From Methylomonas koyamae (GTDB lineage: Bacteria > Pseudomonadota > Gammaproteobacteria > Methylococcales > Methylomonadaceae), in assembly GCF_006483455.1 (NCBI RefSeq), contig NZ_PPPU01000015.1, forward strand, positions 1 to 60,962: a stretch of DNA of 60,962 nucleotides. The letters are read 5' to 3'. Under the pieces are notes generated by a model. The model made no database searches. It was not told where the DNA came from and saw nothing but the letters and a program-made list of their open reading frames with translations. This document shows positions 44,793 to 54,242 of the stretch, piece after piece. The position numbers were made by a program, and so were the translations under genes. How positions within the stretch are numbered: position 1 is the first letter of the stretch; each line of letters opens with the position of its first letter.

Positions 44793-46955
44793 TTATAGCC
44801 TGTCCAATTTGGCATAAGCCAACATCAGCCACTTCAAGCCGGCGTTGCGGAAATTGATTTGTACCCGCTCTTGATCGCCTTCGCCTTCGGTTTGCAGTAC
44901 GACGCCTTCACCGAATTTCTCGTGGCGGACGGTTTGGCCGAGTTTGAAGCTGCTACCGCCCAGAGTGGCGGATGCCGACGGCGCAGCGGCGGCAGGGCGG
45001 GTGACGTTGGCGCGCAAGCGGATTTCCTGTATCGATTCCTGCGGCAATTCGCGCAAAAAGCGCGAGGCCCGCGGATAGCTGTCTTTGCCGTATAGCCGGC
45101 GCGATTCGGCGTGGGTCAAATACAGTTGTTGCATGGCACGGGTGATGCCGACATAGCATAGTCTGCGTTCTTCCTGTAACCGGCCGGGATCGTCCAGCGC
45201 CTGTTGCGACGGAAACAGGCCTTCTTCCATGCCGACCAGAAACACCAGCTTGAACTCCAGGCCCTTGGCGGAATGCAGCGTCATCAACTGCACGCAATCC
45301 TCGTCGGCTTCGCCTTGCATTTCGCCGGCTTCCAGCGCGGCGTGGGCCAGAAACATGTCCAGCTCAGACAGGTTTTCCGCATTCTCGCGATCATAGTCGA
45401 ACAATCGGGCGGCGTTGACCAACTCTTCCAGGTTTTCCACCCGGGCTTCGCCTTTATCCTGCTTTTCCTTTTTATACAGTTCGATCAGGCCGCTGGTTTC
45501 GACGATATGTTTGACGGTTTCGTGCAGACTCCAATCCTGTGTAGCCCGGGCCAGCTCAAGCACTAGAGTCATGAAGCCGCGCAGCGCGTTGGCTGCACGG
45601 GCCGGCAACTGGTTTTGTTCCAGCATGGCCTGCGCCGCCTGCCACAAGGACAATTGCTTTTCGCGGGCCAGGAGTCGCATGTCGTCCAGGGTTTTGGCGC
45701 CGATGCCGCGGGTTGGCGTATTGACGACCCGTTCGAACGAGGCGTCGTCGTGCGGGTTGCTGGACAGGCGCAGATAGGCGAGGGCGTTCTTGATCTCCAT
45801 CCGTTCGAAAAAGCGCAGGCCGCCGTAAACCCGGTATGGGGTGGCGGTGGTCATCAAACGTTCTTCGAACTGGCGGGATTGGGCGTTGGAACGGTACAAA
45901 ATCGCCGTCTCGCTGCGTAGGCCGCCGTCGCGCACCCATTGCCGGATTTTTTCGACGACGAAATAGGCTTCGTCCTGTTCGTTGAACGCAGAGTACAAGG
46001 CCAGAGCGTGGCCGTCGCCGGCGTCGGTCCACAGCTCCTTGCCCATCCGGTTGTCGTTGTTGGCGATCAGCGTGTTGGCGGCTTTCAGAATGTGGCCGCT
46101 GGAGCGGTAGTTCTGTTCCAGGCGGATCACGCCGTGTTGCGGATAGTGCTTTTGGAAGGCGTAGATATTCTCGATCTTGGCGCCGCGCCAGCCGTAAATC
46201 GATTGGTCGTCGTCGCCGACCACGAACAGGTTGTTGTTGCCTTCGGTTAACAGCCGCAGCCAGGCGTATTGGATGGTGTTGGTGTCCTGAAACTCGTCGA
46301 CGTGGACTTGCTGGAACCGCTCGCGGTAAAAGCTCAATAAATCGGCATTGTCGCGCAGCAGTTCGTGGGCGCGGAGCAGCAGTTCGGCGAAATCGACCAA
46401 GCCGGAGCGATCGCACAATTCCTCGTAAGCCAAATAGATCTGGCGCATCTGCCTCAGGTAAAAATCGCCGCTGTCCTGCATGTGGCGGGCGCGGATGCCT
46501 TCGTCCTTTTGCCCATTGATGAACCATTGCGCTTGTTTCGGCGGCCATTTGCTGTCGTCCAGGTTCAGATTCTTGATCAGGCGTTTGACGATGCGCAATT
46601 GGTCGTCGCTGTCCATCACTTGAAACGTTTCCGGCAGTTTGGCTTGCTTGGCATGTTGCCTGAGCAAGCGGTGGGCCAGACCGTGAAAAGTGCCGATCCA
46701 CATCGAGCGGGCAGAGGTGTTCAGCAAATCCTCGATCCGGCCGCGCATCTCGTTGGCGGCCTTGTTGGTGAAGGTTACCGCCAGGATGTGGTAGGGCGAG
46801 ACGTGGTTGATCTTGATATGCCAGGCGATGCGGTGTACCAGCACCCGGGTTTTGCCGCTACCGGCGCCGGCCAGCACCAGCATGGCTTGGGAAGGGGCCG
46901 AAACGGCCAGACGTTGCTGGTCGTTTAACGGGGCAATGATAGAAGAGACATCCAT
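44793..46955 (-). CDS. uvrD: DNA helicase II UvrD
   Basis: Superfamily 1A 3'-5' helicase for nucleotide excision and mismatch repair. The 720-residue protein has the Q motif LNDQQRLAV, Walker A LAGAGSGKTRVL, motif II VHVDEFQDTN, motif III GDDDQSIYGWRGA, motif IV/V LMTLHSAKGLEFKLVFLVG, motif VI EERRLCYVGITRA, and the C-terminal Tudor-like domain (LGQTVRHEKFGEGVVLQTEG). Length equals typical UvrD. It is convergent with the tyrosinase gene across 96 bp with no strong terminator. Confidence 0.97.
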   Translation of the reverse strand: MDVSSIIAPLNDQQRLAVSAPSQAMLVLAGAGSGKTRVLVHRIAWHIKINHVSPYHILAVTFTNKAANEMRGRIEDLLNTSARSMWIGTFHGLAHRLLRQHAKQAKLPETFQVMDSDDQLRIVKRLIKNLNLDDSKWPPKQAQWFINGQKDEGIRARHMQDSGDFYLRQMRQIYLAYEELCDRSGLVDFAELLLRAHELLRDNADLLSFYRERFQQVHVDEFQDTNTIQYAWLRLLTEGNNNLFVVGDDDQSIYGWRGAKIENIYAFQKHYPQHGVIRLEQNYRSSGHILKAANTLIANNDNRMGKELWTDAGDGHALALYSAFNEQDEAYFVVEKIRQWVRDGGLRSETAILYRSNAQSRQFEERLMTTATPYRVYGGLRFFERMEIKNALAYLRLSSNPHDDASFERVVNTPTRGIGAKTLDDMRLLAREKQLSLWQAAQAMLEQNQLPARAANALRGFMTLVLELARATQDWSLHETVKHIVETSGLIELYKKEKQDKGEARVENLEELVNAARLFDYDRENAENLSELDMFLAHAALEAGEMQGEADEDCVQLMTLHSAKGLEFKLVFLVGMEEGLFPSQQALDDPGRLQEERRLCYVGITRAMQQLYLTHAESRRLYGKDSYPRASRFLRELPQESIQEIRLRANVTRPAAAAPSASATLGGSSFKLGQTVRHEKFGEGVVLQTEGEGDQERVQINFRNAGLKWLMLAYAKLDRL

Positions 46956-47058
46956 TTTTTATAGCTTGCAGATTTCGGGGAGCTGTGTATATTTGCTTGC
47001 CTTTAAAGGGAGAGCCTTGCGTCAGGACTAAATAAATACAACACAGAGAGGATTGGAA

Positions 47059-47313
47059 ATGAGCTTCGATTATAAACGTTTGGTCAAGTTTGAGCACAAC
47101 ATCGGCGATAAAGACAAAAAAGTGCGCATGGTTTCAGGAGTGGTTTTGCTGAGCGTGTCTTTGTTTACCGCCAGCGTGTTAATGCTGCTGGTCGGTTTGG
47201 TGTTGGTCGCTACCAGCTACTCCGGCTGGTGCCCGGCGTATTCAGGTTTTGGAAAAAACACGCTGAGCGGCGGTTTTGCCGCCACCGATGCCAGCACCGA
47301 CAACGGCCAATAA
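47059..47313 (+). CDS. DUF2892 small membrane protein
   Basis: An 84-residue protein with two adjacent membrane helices (about 25-60, MVSGVVLLSVSLFTASVLML) and the segment SYSGWCPAYSGFGKNTLSGG, the Cys-containing motif shared with the membrane part of YgaP-like proteins (DUF2892). I chose the ATG at 47059, preceded by AGAGAGGAT, over an in-frame TTG 6 bp upstream. Function unknown. It is divergent from uvrD and is followed by a perfect terminator. Confidence 0.85.
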   Translation: MSFDYKRLVKFEHNIGDKDKKVRMVSGVVLLSVSLFTASVLMLLVGLVLVATSYSGWCPAYSGFGKNTLSGGFAATDASTDNGQ

Positions 47314-47321
47314 ATGCGGGA

Positions 47322-47355
47322 CAGCCTGAATTCGCGATGGCGCGAATTCAGGCTG
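47322..47355. terminator. Terminator between DUF2892 gene and fxsA
   Basis: A perfect 15-bp stem, CAGCCTGAATTCGCG/CGCGAATTCAGGCTG, with loop ATGG, followed on the plus strand by CTGTCATTTTT. It lies between convergent genes. Confidence 0.9.
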
Positions 47356-47364
47356 CTGTCATTT

Positions 47365-47802
47365 TTAGTGTTTCTCGTATTCGCCGTCAATCACAGACCG
47401 GTCGCGGGCAGTGTGTCGGAATATCGAACCAGCCTGGGTGGTGGATAAATGCCGCTCGATCAGATAATCGGCTATTTTTCGCCGGACCGCCGGAATCAAG
47501 CAGGCGAAGCCGCATAAGTCGGTAAAGAATCCCGGCGTCAGTAATAAGGCCCCACCGACCAACAAGACCGGGCCCTCCACCATTTCATAAGCCGGAATTT
47601 CTCCTTGTCTCAAGCCGTTCTGGAACCGGTTCCAGGTTGCAAAGCCCTGTTGCCGTAGTAGCCATGCTCCCAGGGTCGCGGTCAACACCACCAAAAGCAC
47701 GGTCGGAAAGGTGCCTATGACGCTACCGACCTGCAACAACAGGTAAATTTCCACAAACGGTACGATCAGAAAAGTCAGAAACAGGGCGTGCATGATTTTC
47801 AT
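47365..47802 (-). CDS. fxsA: FxsA-family membrane protein
   Basis: A 145-residue cytoplasmic-membrane protein. FxsA of E. coli relieves F-plasmid exclusion of phage T7 when overproduced; its normal role is unknown. It has four hydrophobic segments in the first 100 residues (ALFLTFLIVPFVEIYLLLQV, FPTVLLVVLTATLGAWLLR, VEGPVLLVGGALLLTPGFFTD) and the family motif LLTPGFFTDL. From ATG 47802; a longer frame overlaps the divergent cutA. The C-terminus is charged. Confidence 0.92.
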   Translation of the reverse strand: MKIMHALFLTFLIVPFVEIYLLLQVGSVIGTFPTVLLVVLTATLGAWLLRQQGFATWNRFQNGLRQGEIPAYEMVEGPVLLVGGALLLTPGFFTDLCGFACLIPAVRRKIADYLIERHLSTTQAGSIFRHTARDRSVIDGEYEKH

Positions 47803-47872
47803 GGTGAGCTGGCCGGGAAAAAAGCGGCTAATACTAAGAGCATCCCAGTAGAAATTCCAGGATAATATCGCG

Positions 47873-48190
47873 ATGTACCAATTGATACTCTGTACCTGTC
47901 CCGATGCGGATTGCGCCGAAAATTTGGCGCATGCGCTCATCGCCGAAAAGCTCGCGGCTTGCGTCAACATCGTGCCCGGCGTCCGTTCGGTTTACCAATG
48001 GCAAGGCCAAATAGAAACCGCTCAGGAACATTTGCTGCTGATCAAGAGTCGGCAGGACCGTTATCCGGCAATCGAAGCTGCCGTGAAAAAACTCCACCCT
48101 TATGAAGTTCCGGAAATTATCGCGCTCGACATTGAACGCGGGTCTCAGGATTATTTGCAATGGATAAATTCATGTTTGATTGGCGTTTGA
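47873..48190 (+). CDS. cutA: Divalent-cation tolerance protein CutA
   Basis: A 105-residue trimeric signalling-type protein. It has CPDADCAENLAHALIAEKLAACVNIVPGVRSVYQWQGQI, EHLLLIKSRQDRYPAIEAAV and the HPYEVPEIIALDIERGSQDYLQWI ending, all diagnostic. It is linked in E. coli to copper tolerance, possibly through the neighbouring dsbD. Its 3' end overlaps dsbD by 31 bp, so the two are co-transcribed. Confidence 0.95.
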   Translation: MYQLILCTCPDADCAENLAHALIAEKLAACVNIVPGVRSVYQWQGQIETAQEHLLLIKSRQDRYPAIEAAVKKLHPYEVPEIIALDIERGSQDYLQWINSCLIGV

Positions 48191-50397
48191 TTTTTTTCTG
48201 GGTTTTAGTCACGTTGTCATCGCTGGTCGCGGCTGAAGACAGCCAGGATTTTTTGCCGGCGGAGCAGGCGTTTAAATTAAGCGCAAGCGCTCAAAGCGCC
48301 AATAGTGTCGAGCTTAACTGGCAGATCGCCGACGGTTACCACCTGTACCGGGACAAGACCAAGTTTCAGTCGCAGACCGAGGGCATCGTGCTGGGTCAGG
48401 CGCAAATGCCCGAAGGTGCTAGCGAACACGATCCCAGCTTGGGCGATGTCGTGGTCTACCGCAATTCGTTGCAGGTAGGGTTGCCGCTGGTAAACGACAA
48501 GGGTTTGCCTAAGCTCAAACTGCTGGTGAAGTATCAAGGCTGTGCCGACGCCGGCGTTTGCTACCCGCCGCAAAAAGTGGTGCTGGATATCGGTTTGCCG
48601 GCAGCGCCAACGGCGGCGGTCGTCGGCGGCGAAACGGTGCAACAATTCGTCAAGGGCTTGAAAGGTTTGACGGCCAATGTATTTTCCGCAGACTTGTTGC
48701 CGGCCGAACAAGCCTTCCGGTTTTTTGCCAGCGTCAAGGATGGGCATACCCTGCAGGCCTCGTGGCTGATTGCGGACGGTTATTACCTGTACAAGGACAA
48801 ATTGTCGTTGGCGCTACAGGTGCCGACGACGGCGCAATTGGGCAAACTCCCGCTGCCTGAAGGCGATGCCTACCACGATGCCGAATTCGGCCAAGTGCAG
48901 ATCTACCGTAACCAGGTTAATGTCGATGTGCCGTTAATACGCGGCCAATCGGCGGCCGAAACCGTCCAATTGCTGGCAAAATTTCAGGGCTGCGCCGACC
49001 GCGGCGTGTGTTATCCACCGATGCAGCAGACGGTCAGCCTGGATTTGCCGGAGGCGGGTTCGTTACCGGTTGAACCGGCGGCAGCCAACCCGCGGGAGTC
49101 GGAGCAAGACCGGATCGTCAATGCTTTGCGCCACGACAGTCTGGCGTTAACCTTGCTCAGCTTTTTCGGCTTCGGTTTACTGCTGGCTTTTACCCCGTGC
49201 GTGTTTCCGATGATCCCGATTTTGTCCGGGATTATCGTTGGCCACGGCCATCAGGTCAGCGTCCGCAAAGGGTTTTTGTTGTCTTTGAGTTACGTCTTGG
49301 CCTCGGCGTTGATGTACACCGCATTCGGCATTCTGGCCGCGCTGTTCGGCAGTAATTTGCAGGCAACGTTTCAAGAGCCCTGGGTGATTGCGACCTTCTC
49401 CGGCTTGTTCGTGTTGCTGGCCTTGTCGATGTTCGGTTTTTACAATTTGGAAGTGCCCAAGTCGATTCAAACCATGCTGCATCGCTCTAGCGATCGCCAT
49501 CGAGACGGTTCTTATTGGGGGGCGGCAATCATGGGCGCTTTGTCGTCGCTGATCGTCGGGCCGTGTGTGGCGGCGCCGTTGGCAGCGGCATTGATTTACA
49601 TCGGCCAGACCGGCGATGCGGTGCTGGGCGGAGCGGCCCTGTTCGCGATGGGCTTGGGCATGGGGGCGCCGTTGTTGTTGCTCGGTGCGTCGGCGGGCAA
49701 GTTGTTACCTAAATCCGGCAGTTGGCTGAATTCGACCAAGGCCGTGTTCGGTGTGGTGATGTTGGCGGTGGCGGTCTGGATGCTGTCGCGTATTTTGCCG
49801 GCCTCCGTGGCGATGCTGTTGTGGGCTTTGCTGTTGGTGATTCCGGCTATCTATCTTGGCGCGATTGAGCCATTGCCGGAAGCCGCCGGCGGTTGGCGCA
49901 AGTTATGGAAAGGCCTGGGGTTGGTCATGCTGGTGTTCGGCATTTTACAACTGATCGGCTTGAGCGCCGGCAATTCCAATCCATTGCAGCCGCTGCAAGG
50001 CTTGGCTGGCGGTGGTGGCTCGAAGTCTGAACCGGAGGGGCTGCGCTTTGAGCGAGTGGCGAACCTGCCGGAACTCGAGCAGCGGATACAGCAAGCCGCC
50101 GCCAGCGGTCGCAACGTGATGTTGGATTTTTATGCGGACTGGTGCGTGTCCTGTAAAGAGATGGAGGCTTATACCTTCACCGATCCGCGCGTAAAACAAC
50201 GCTTGGCCAATACCGTATTGTTGCAGGCCGATGTCACAGCCAACAACGAAGCGGACCAGGCCTTGTTGAAACGCTTCGATCTGATCGGGCCGCCCGGCAT
50301 TATCTTCTTCGGCGCAGATGGCCATGAGCGTAGCGGCATGCGCGTGATCGGCTATCAGGATGCCGCCACTTTTTTGAACACTTTGCAGCAATTATGA
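48160..50397 (+). CDS. dsbD: Thiol:disulphide interchange protein DsbD, duplicated alpha domain
   Basis: Membrane reductant conduit passing electrons from cytoplasmic thioredoxin to periplasmic thiols. At 745 residues it is far longer than the usual 570-600. Order: signal peptide; alpha-like domain 1 (about 30-145, CADAGVCYPP); alpha-like domain 2 (about 170-300, CADRGVCYPP); eight-helix beta domain (about 325-590, FTPCVFPMIPILSG and VGPCVAAPLAAAL); thioredoxin-like gamma domain (DWCVSCKEMEAY). The two alpha copies align (FLPAEQAF/LLPAEQAF, IADGYHLYRDK/IADGYYLYKDK), an internal duplication. Start 48160 or the ATG at 48172. The stop overlaps the following thioredoxin-like gene by 4 bp. Confidence 0.94.
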   Translation: MDKFMFDWRLIFFWVLVTLSSLVAAEDSQDFLPAEQAFKLSASAQSANSVELNWQIADGYHLYRDKTKFQSQTEGIVLGQAQMPEGASEHDPSLGDVVVYRNSLQVGLPLVNDKGLPKLKLLVKYQGCADAGVCYPPQKVVLDIGLPAAPTAAVVGGETVQQFVKGLKGLTANVFSADLLPAEQAFRFFASVKDGHTLQASWLIADGYYLYKDKLSLALQVPTTAQLGKLPLPEGDAYHDAEFGQVQIYRNQVNVDVPLIRGQSAAETVQLLAKFQGCADRGVCYPPMQQTVSLDLPEAGSLPVEPAAANPRESEQDRIVNALRHDSLALTLLSFFGFGLLLAFTPCVFPMIPILSGIIVGHGHQVSVRKGFLLSLSYVLASALMYTAFGILAALFGSNLQATFQEPWVIATFSGLFVLLALSMFGFYNLEVPKSIQTMLHRSSDRHRDGSYWGAAIMGALSSLIVGPCVAAPLAAALIYIGQTGDAVLGGAALFAMGLGMGAPLLLLGASAGKLLPKSGSWLNSTKAVFGVVMLAVAVWMLSRILPASVAMLLWALLLVIPAIYLGAIEPLPEAAGGWRKLWKGLGLVMLVFGILQLIGLSAGNSNPLQPLQGLAGGGGSKSEPEGLRFERVANLPELEQRIQQAAASGRNVMLDFYADWCVSCKEMEAYTFTDPRVKQRLANTVLLQADVTANNEADQALLKRFDLIGPPGIIFFGADGHERSGMRVIGYQDAATFLNTLQQL

Positions 50398-50924
50398 AGC
50401 GGAAAATACTGGTTTTTTGTTTGGTTGCGTTAATAGCCGTCGTCGCGGGTATCGCTTTTTACGGGTACCGGGACCAAACCCCGCCTGCAACAACCGAGCC
50501 CGGACCGGAGTTGAATTTCAGCCTGCCGGATTTGCAGGACGTGCCGCAGTCGATAGCGCAATGGCGAGGCAAGATTTTGCTGGTCAATTTTTGGGCGACC
50601 TGGTGTCCTCCCTGTTTGAAGGAGATCCCCGAGTTCGTTAAATTGCAGGCCGAATATCAAGATCGCGGCGTGCAATTTGTCGGTATTGCCCTGGAAGATA
50701 AGCAGCCGGTGTTGGACTACCAGAGTCAGGTGAAGGTCAATTATCCGCTGCTGATCGGCGGCGAGGACGCGGCGATGTTGGCGCAGCGCTTGGGTAACTT
50801 GATCAATACCGTGCCGTTTACCGTGATTGTCGATCCGCAAGGCAAAATCGTGCACCGCCAATTAGGCGAATTGTCCAGGGAAAAAATCCTGGAAGTCATT
50901 GAGCCGCTACTGCAGCCTAATTAA
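50394..50924 (+). CDS. TlpA/ResA-like periplasmic thioredoxin
   Basis: A 176-residue protein anchored by an N-terminal helix (KILVFCLVALIAVVAGIAFYG) with a thioredoxin fold in the periplasm. Active site WATWCPPCLKEIPEF; NTVPFTVIVDPQGKIV carries the cis-proline loop. It would be a client of DsbD, which overlaps it by 4 bp, and may reduce apocytochrome c or copper-site cysteines. The specific target is unknown. Confidence 0.92.
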   Translation: MKRKILVFCLVALIAVVAGIAFYGYRDQTPPATTEPGPELNFSLPDLQDVPQSIAQWRGKILLVNFWATWCPPCLKEIPEFVKLQAEYQDRGVQFVGIALEDKQPVLDYQSQVKVNYPLLIGGEDAAMLAQRLGNLINTVPFTVIVDPQGKIVHRQLGELSREKILEVIEPLLQPN

Positions 50925-50973
50925 CGCCAAATACAGGGAAAGCGTTGCTTAGACGGCTAGAAAGCGGTTTATC

Positions 50974-51002
50974 TGGACAAAAACCTGCGAATTAGGCAGA
51001 AT
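50974..51002 (+). promoter_or_regulatory. Candidate sigma-70 promoter for aroQ-acc operon
   Basis: TGGACA (50974-50979) and CAGAAT (50997-51002) with a 17-bp spacer, 37 bp before the aroQ ATG. Five of six and four of six consensus matches. Confidence 0.4.
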
Positions 51003-51038
51003 TTCGCTTTATTTGATTCTTTCTTGTTCGATATTTTC

Positions 51039-51500
51039 ATGGCGATCCTTACCGTTCTGAACGGACCCAATTTGAATATGTTAGGTGTTCGGGAACCGGG
51101 GTTATACGGCAGCAAAACTTTGCAGGATATCCAGGGCAGCGTTGAGAGTTTGGCGCGGTCGTTGGGGCATCAGCTGAGTTTTTGGCAGAGCAACGCCGAA
51201 CACGAAATCGTCGAACAGATTCATCAAGCTTACCGGCAAGGTGTCGATTTCATCATCATCAATCCTGCTGCGTTTACCCATACCAGCGTGGCGATTCGCG
51301 ATGCCCTGCTGGCTACCAAGATTGCATTCATAGAAGTTCATTTATCGAACGTGCATGCCCGCGAGCCTTTCAGAAGACATTCTTATTTTTCGGATATCGC
51401 CGTCGGCGTTATCTGCGGATTAGGGGCTACCGGTTACGAATTGGCTGTTCAAGCCGCTCATCAGTTATTACAAGAGAGAACTCAGAACGATGGATATTAG
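51039..51500 (+). CDS. aroQ: 3-dehydroquinate dehydratase, type II
   Basis: Shikimate-pathway enzyme forming 3-dehydroshikimate. From the ATG at 51039 the product is 153 residues: [22 protein letters not shown] with the active Tyr, [17 protein letters not shown], and [19 protein letters not shown] with catalytic His and Arg. An in-frame TTG 15 bp upstream is less likely. The stop region overlaps accB by 11 bp; aroQ-accB-accC is a common gene order. Confidence 0.96.
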   Translation: MAILTVLNGPNLNMLGVREPGLYGSKTLQDIQGSVESLARSLGHQLSFWQSNAEHEIVEQIHQAYRQGVDFIIINPAAFTHTSVAIRDALLATKIAFIEVHLSNVHAREPFRRHSYFSDIAVGVICGLGATGYELAVQAAHQLLQERTQNDGY

Positions 51501-51933
51501 AAAAATAAAAAAATTAATCGATCTTATCGAAGAATCCGATATTGCTGAGATAGAAATTAGCGAAGGCGAAGAGTCGGTACGCATCAGCCGCTACTCCGCG
51601 GCTGCGCCGATGCAATATGCAGCTCCTGCGCCGGTAGCGGCTGCACCGGCTCCTGCAGCGGCAGCGCCCGCTGCGGCTCCGGCGGAAGAGAAAATCAGCG
51701 GCCACGCCGTCAAATCGCCGATGGTCGGCACGTTCTACCGTTCCGCTTCGCCCGGATCGGCTGCGTTTGTCGAAGTCGGTCAAAGCGTTAGCGTTGGTCA
51801 GACCTTGTGTATCATTGAAGCGATGAAAATTCTAAATCAGATCGAAGCCGACAAAAGCGGCAAGGTTAAGCAGATTCTGGTGGAGAATGGTCATCCGGTC
51901 GAATACGGCCAGCCTCTATTCATTATCGAATAA
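51490..51933 (+). CDS. accB: Acetyl-CoA carboxylase biotin carrier AccB
   Basis: Carries the biotin moved between biotin carboxylase and carboxyltransferase in malonyl-CoA formation. 147 residues: N-terminal [20 protein letters not shown], an Ala/Pro linker (about 38-65), and the biotinyl domain with the modified Lys in [12 protein letters not shown]. The thumb segment [20 protein letters not shown] is complete. The start lies within the aroQ end. Confidence 0.97.
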   Translation: MDIRKIKKLIDLIEESDIAEIEISEGEESVRISRYSAAAPMQYAAPAPVAAAPAPAAAAPAAAPAEEKISGHAVKSPMVGTFYRSASPGSAAFVEVGQSVSVGQTLCIIEAMKILNQIEADKSGKVKQILVENGHPVEYGQPLFIIE

Positions 51934-51953
51934 CCTGTTTCGAGGCTTGGCTT

Positions 51954-53297
51954 ATGTTTGAAAAAATTGTTATCGCCAATCGTGGCGAGATTGCATTGCG
52001 CATTTTGCGGGCTTGCCGCGAGTTGGGTATTAAAACTGTGGCGGTCTATTCCGAAGCGGACCGCGACCTGAAGCATGTGCGTCTGGCCGACGAAGCGGTT
52101 TGCATCGGCCCGGCGGCTTCTTCCGGCAGCTATCTGAACATCCCGGCCATCATCAGTGCTGCCGAAGTTACCGATGCCGAGGCGATTCATCCTGGGTACG
52201 GTTTTCTGTCGGAAAATGCCGATTTTTCGGAAAAAGTCAGTCAGAGCGGATTTGTATTTATCGGGCCCAAGCCGGATACCATTCGGATGATGGGCGATAA
52301 AATCTCTGCGAAGAAAGCGATGCAAGCGGCCGGTATTCCATGCGTTCCCGGTAACGGCGACCCATTGGGCGACGACGACGAAACCAACCTAAAAATGGCG
52401 CGGGAAATCGGTTATCCGGTGATTATCAAGGCTGCGGGCGGCGGCGGCGGCCGGGGCATGCGTACAGTGCATACCGAAAGCACCTTGTTGAACGCGATAG
52501 CAATGACCAAGGCTGAAGCCGGTACCGCATTTGGCAACAGTACGGTGTACATGGAGAAGTTTTTGGAGGATCCGCGCCATATCGAGTTTCAAGTGCTGGC
52601 CGATTCGCACGGCAATGCCATCCATTTGGGCGAACGCGATTGCTCGATGCAGCGCCGTCACCAAAAGGTGGTCGAAGAAGCACCGGCGCCGGGCATCACC
52701 GAGGAACAGCGTCAGTTGATGGGGGAACGTTGTGCCAAGGCTTGCCGGGAAATCGGTTATTTGGGGGCCGGAACTTTCGAGTTTCTGTACGAAAAAGGCC
52801 AATTTTATTTCATCGAGATGAATACCAGGGTCCAGGTCGAACATCCGGTCACCGAGATGATTACCGGTTTCGACATCGTCAAGGAGCAGTTGCGAATTGC
52901 CGCCGGCGAACCTTTGTCTATCACTCAGGAGCAGGTTACGTTCACCGGCCATGCCATTGAGTGTCGCTTGAACGCCGAAGATCCGAAAACCTTTATGCCG
53001 AGTCCGGGCCTGATCGAGCAATTCCATATGCCGGGCGGTCCTGGCATTCGTTGCGAGACCCATATTTATAACGGCTATCGGGTACCGCCGTATTACGACT
53101 CGATGATCGGTAAACTGATCGCGCACGGCGATGATCGAGCCAGCGCAATTGCCCGGATGAAGACGGCGCTGAGCGAAATGGTGATCGACGGCATCAAAAC
53201 CAATATTCCGCTACAGCAAAGCATCATGGCAGATGCGGCATTTGCTCAGGGCGGACAAAATATCCATTATTTGGAAAAGAAACTGGGCATCCACTAA
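51954..53297 (+). CDS. accC: Acetyl-CoA carboxylase biotin carboxylase AccC
   Basis: ATP-grasp subunit carboxylating biotin on AccB. The 447-residue protein has [33 protein letters not shown], the glycine loop [33 protein letters not shown] and [18 protein letters not shown]. Standard length. 20 bp after accB. Confidence 0.98.
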   Translation: MFEKIVIANRGEIALRILRACRELGIKTVAVYSEADRDLKHVRLADEAVCIGPAASSGSYLNIPAIISAAEVTDAEAIHPGYGFLSENADFSEKVSQSGFVFIGPKPDTIRMMGDKISAKKAMQAAGIPCVPGNGDPLGDDDETNLKMAREIGYPVIIKAAGGGGGRGMRTVHTESTLLNAIAMTKAEAGTAFGNSTVYMEKFLEDPRHIEFQVLADSHGNAIHLGERDCSMQRRHQKVVEEAPAPGITEEQRQLMGERCAKACREIGYLGAGTFEFLYEKGQFYFIEMNTRVQVEHPVTEMITGFDIVKEQLRIAAGEPLSITQEQVTFTGHAIECRLNAEDPKTFMPSPGLIEQFHMPGGPGIRCETHIYNGYRVPPYYDSMIGKLIAHGDDRASAIARMKTALSEMVIDGIKTNIPLQQSIMADAAFAQGGQNIHYLEKKLGIH

Positions 53298-53354
53298 GCC
53301 GTAAATGGCCAAGGCAAAGCGTACGCCGTTTAATTCTCCAGTCAGGGCTTGTTT

Positions 53355-54239
53355 ATGGCATGGCATCAGCTTTCGGTCGTAACCGACGAAACCACCGCTC
53401 CGGAAATCTCGGACTTCTTTTCCGAATTGGGAGCGGTTTCGGTAACCTATAGCGATGCGGAAGACGAGCCGGTTTACGAACCGGCTATCGACCAAACCAA
53501 AGTTTGGAGCCGCACGCGGGTGACGGCACTGTTCGAATTGGACTCGGATCCGGATATCGTGCAGTCACTGTTGTTCAATCAATTCATCGGTCAACCTTTG
53601 CAGGAGTGGTCGGCGGAAGTGTTGCAGGATCAGGCTTGGGAAAGGGCGTGGATGGAGCATTTTCAGCCGATGAAGTTCGGCGGCAAGCTTTGGATTTGTC
53701 CTAGTGGGCAGGAGAGAGCGGAGCCGGATACGGTGTGCATGACCTTGGACCCGGGGTTGGCTTTCGGGACCGGAACCCACCCGACCACGGCCTTGTGCCT
53801 GGAATGGCTGGCTAGTCACGAATCTAACGGCAAAGTCTTGATCGATTTTGGTTGCGGTTCCGGCATATTGGCGGTGGCGGGCTTGTTATTGGGCGCCGGA
53901 TACGCGCACGCCATCGATATCGATCCGCAGGCCTTGACTGCCAGCCGTTACAATGCCGAGAAGAACGGGGTGCAAGACCGGATCAGCTATTATCTGCCGG
54001 AACAGTTCTCGGCGTTTGCCGCGGATGTGGTGCTCGCCAATATTCTGGCCAAACCGTTAGTCGAATTGGCGCCTGTGATCGCCGAATTGGTCAAACCCGG
54101 CGGCCAACTGGTGTTATCGGGGATTTTGAACGAACAGGCCGAAGTGGTGGCCGACGCCTACCGCGCGCTCGGTTTGTCGGTTGCCGAACCGGTGCGTCGT
54201 GAAGATTGGTGTCGGCTAGATGTTTGCAAGCCCGGTTGA
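53355..54239 (+). CDS. prmA: Ribosomal protein L11 methyltransferase PrmA
   Basis: SAM-dependent enzyme trimethylating several amino groups of L11. The 294-residue product from ATG 53355 begins MAWHQLSVVTDETTAPEISD. It contains TLDPGLAFGTGTHPTTALCLEWL, the SAM loop IDFGCGSGILAVAGLLLGA and VLANILAKPLVEL. An in-frame TTG 6 bp earlier is the alternative start. It follows accC by 57 bp. Confidence 0.96.
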   Translation: MAWHQLSVVTDETTAPEISDFFSELGAVSVTYSDAEDEPVYEPAIDQTKVWSRTRVTALFELDSDPDIVQSLLFNQFIGQPLQEWSAEVLQDQAWERAWMEHFQPMKFGGKLWICPSGQERAEPDTVCMTLDPGLAFGTGTHPTTALCLEWLASHESNGKVLIDFGCGSGILAVAGLLLGAGYAHAIDIDPQALTASRYNAEKNGVQDRISYYLPEQFSAFAADVVLANILAKPLVELAPVIAELVKPGGQLVLSGILNEQAEVVADAYRALGLSVAEPVRREDWCRLDVCKPG

Positions 54240-54242
54240 CGA

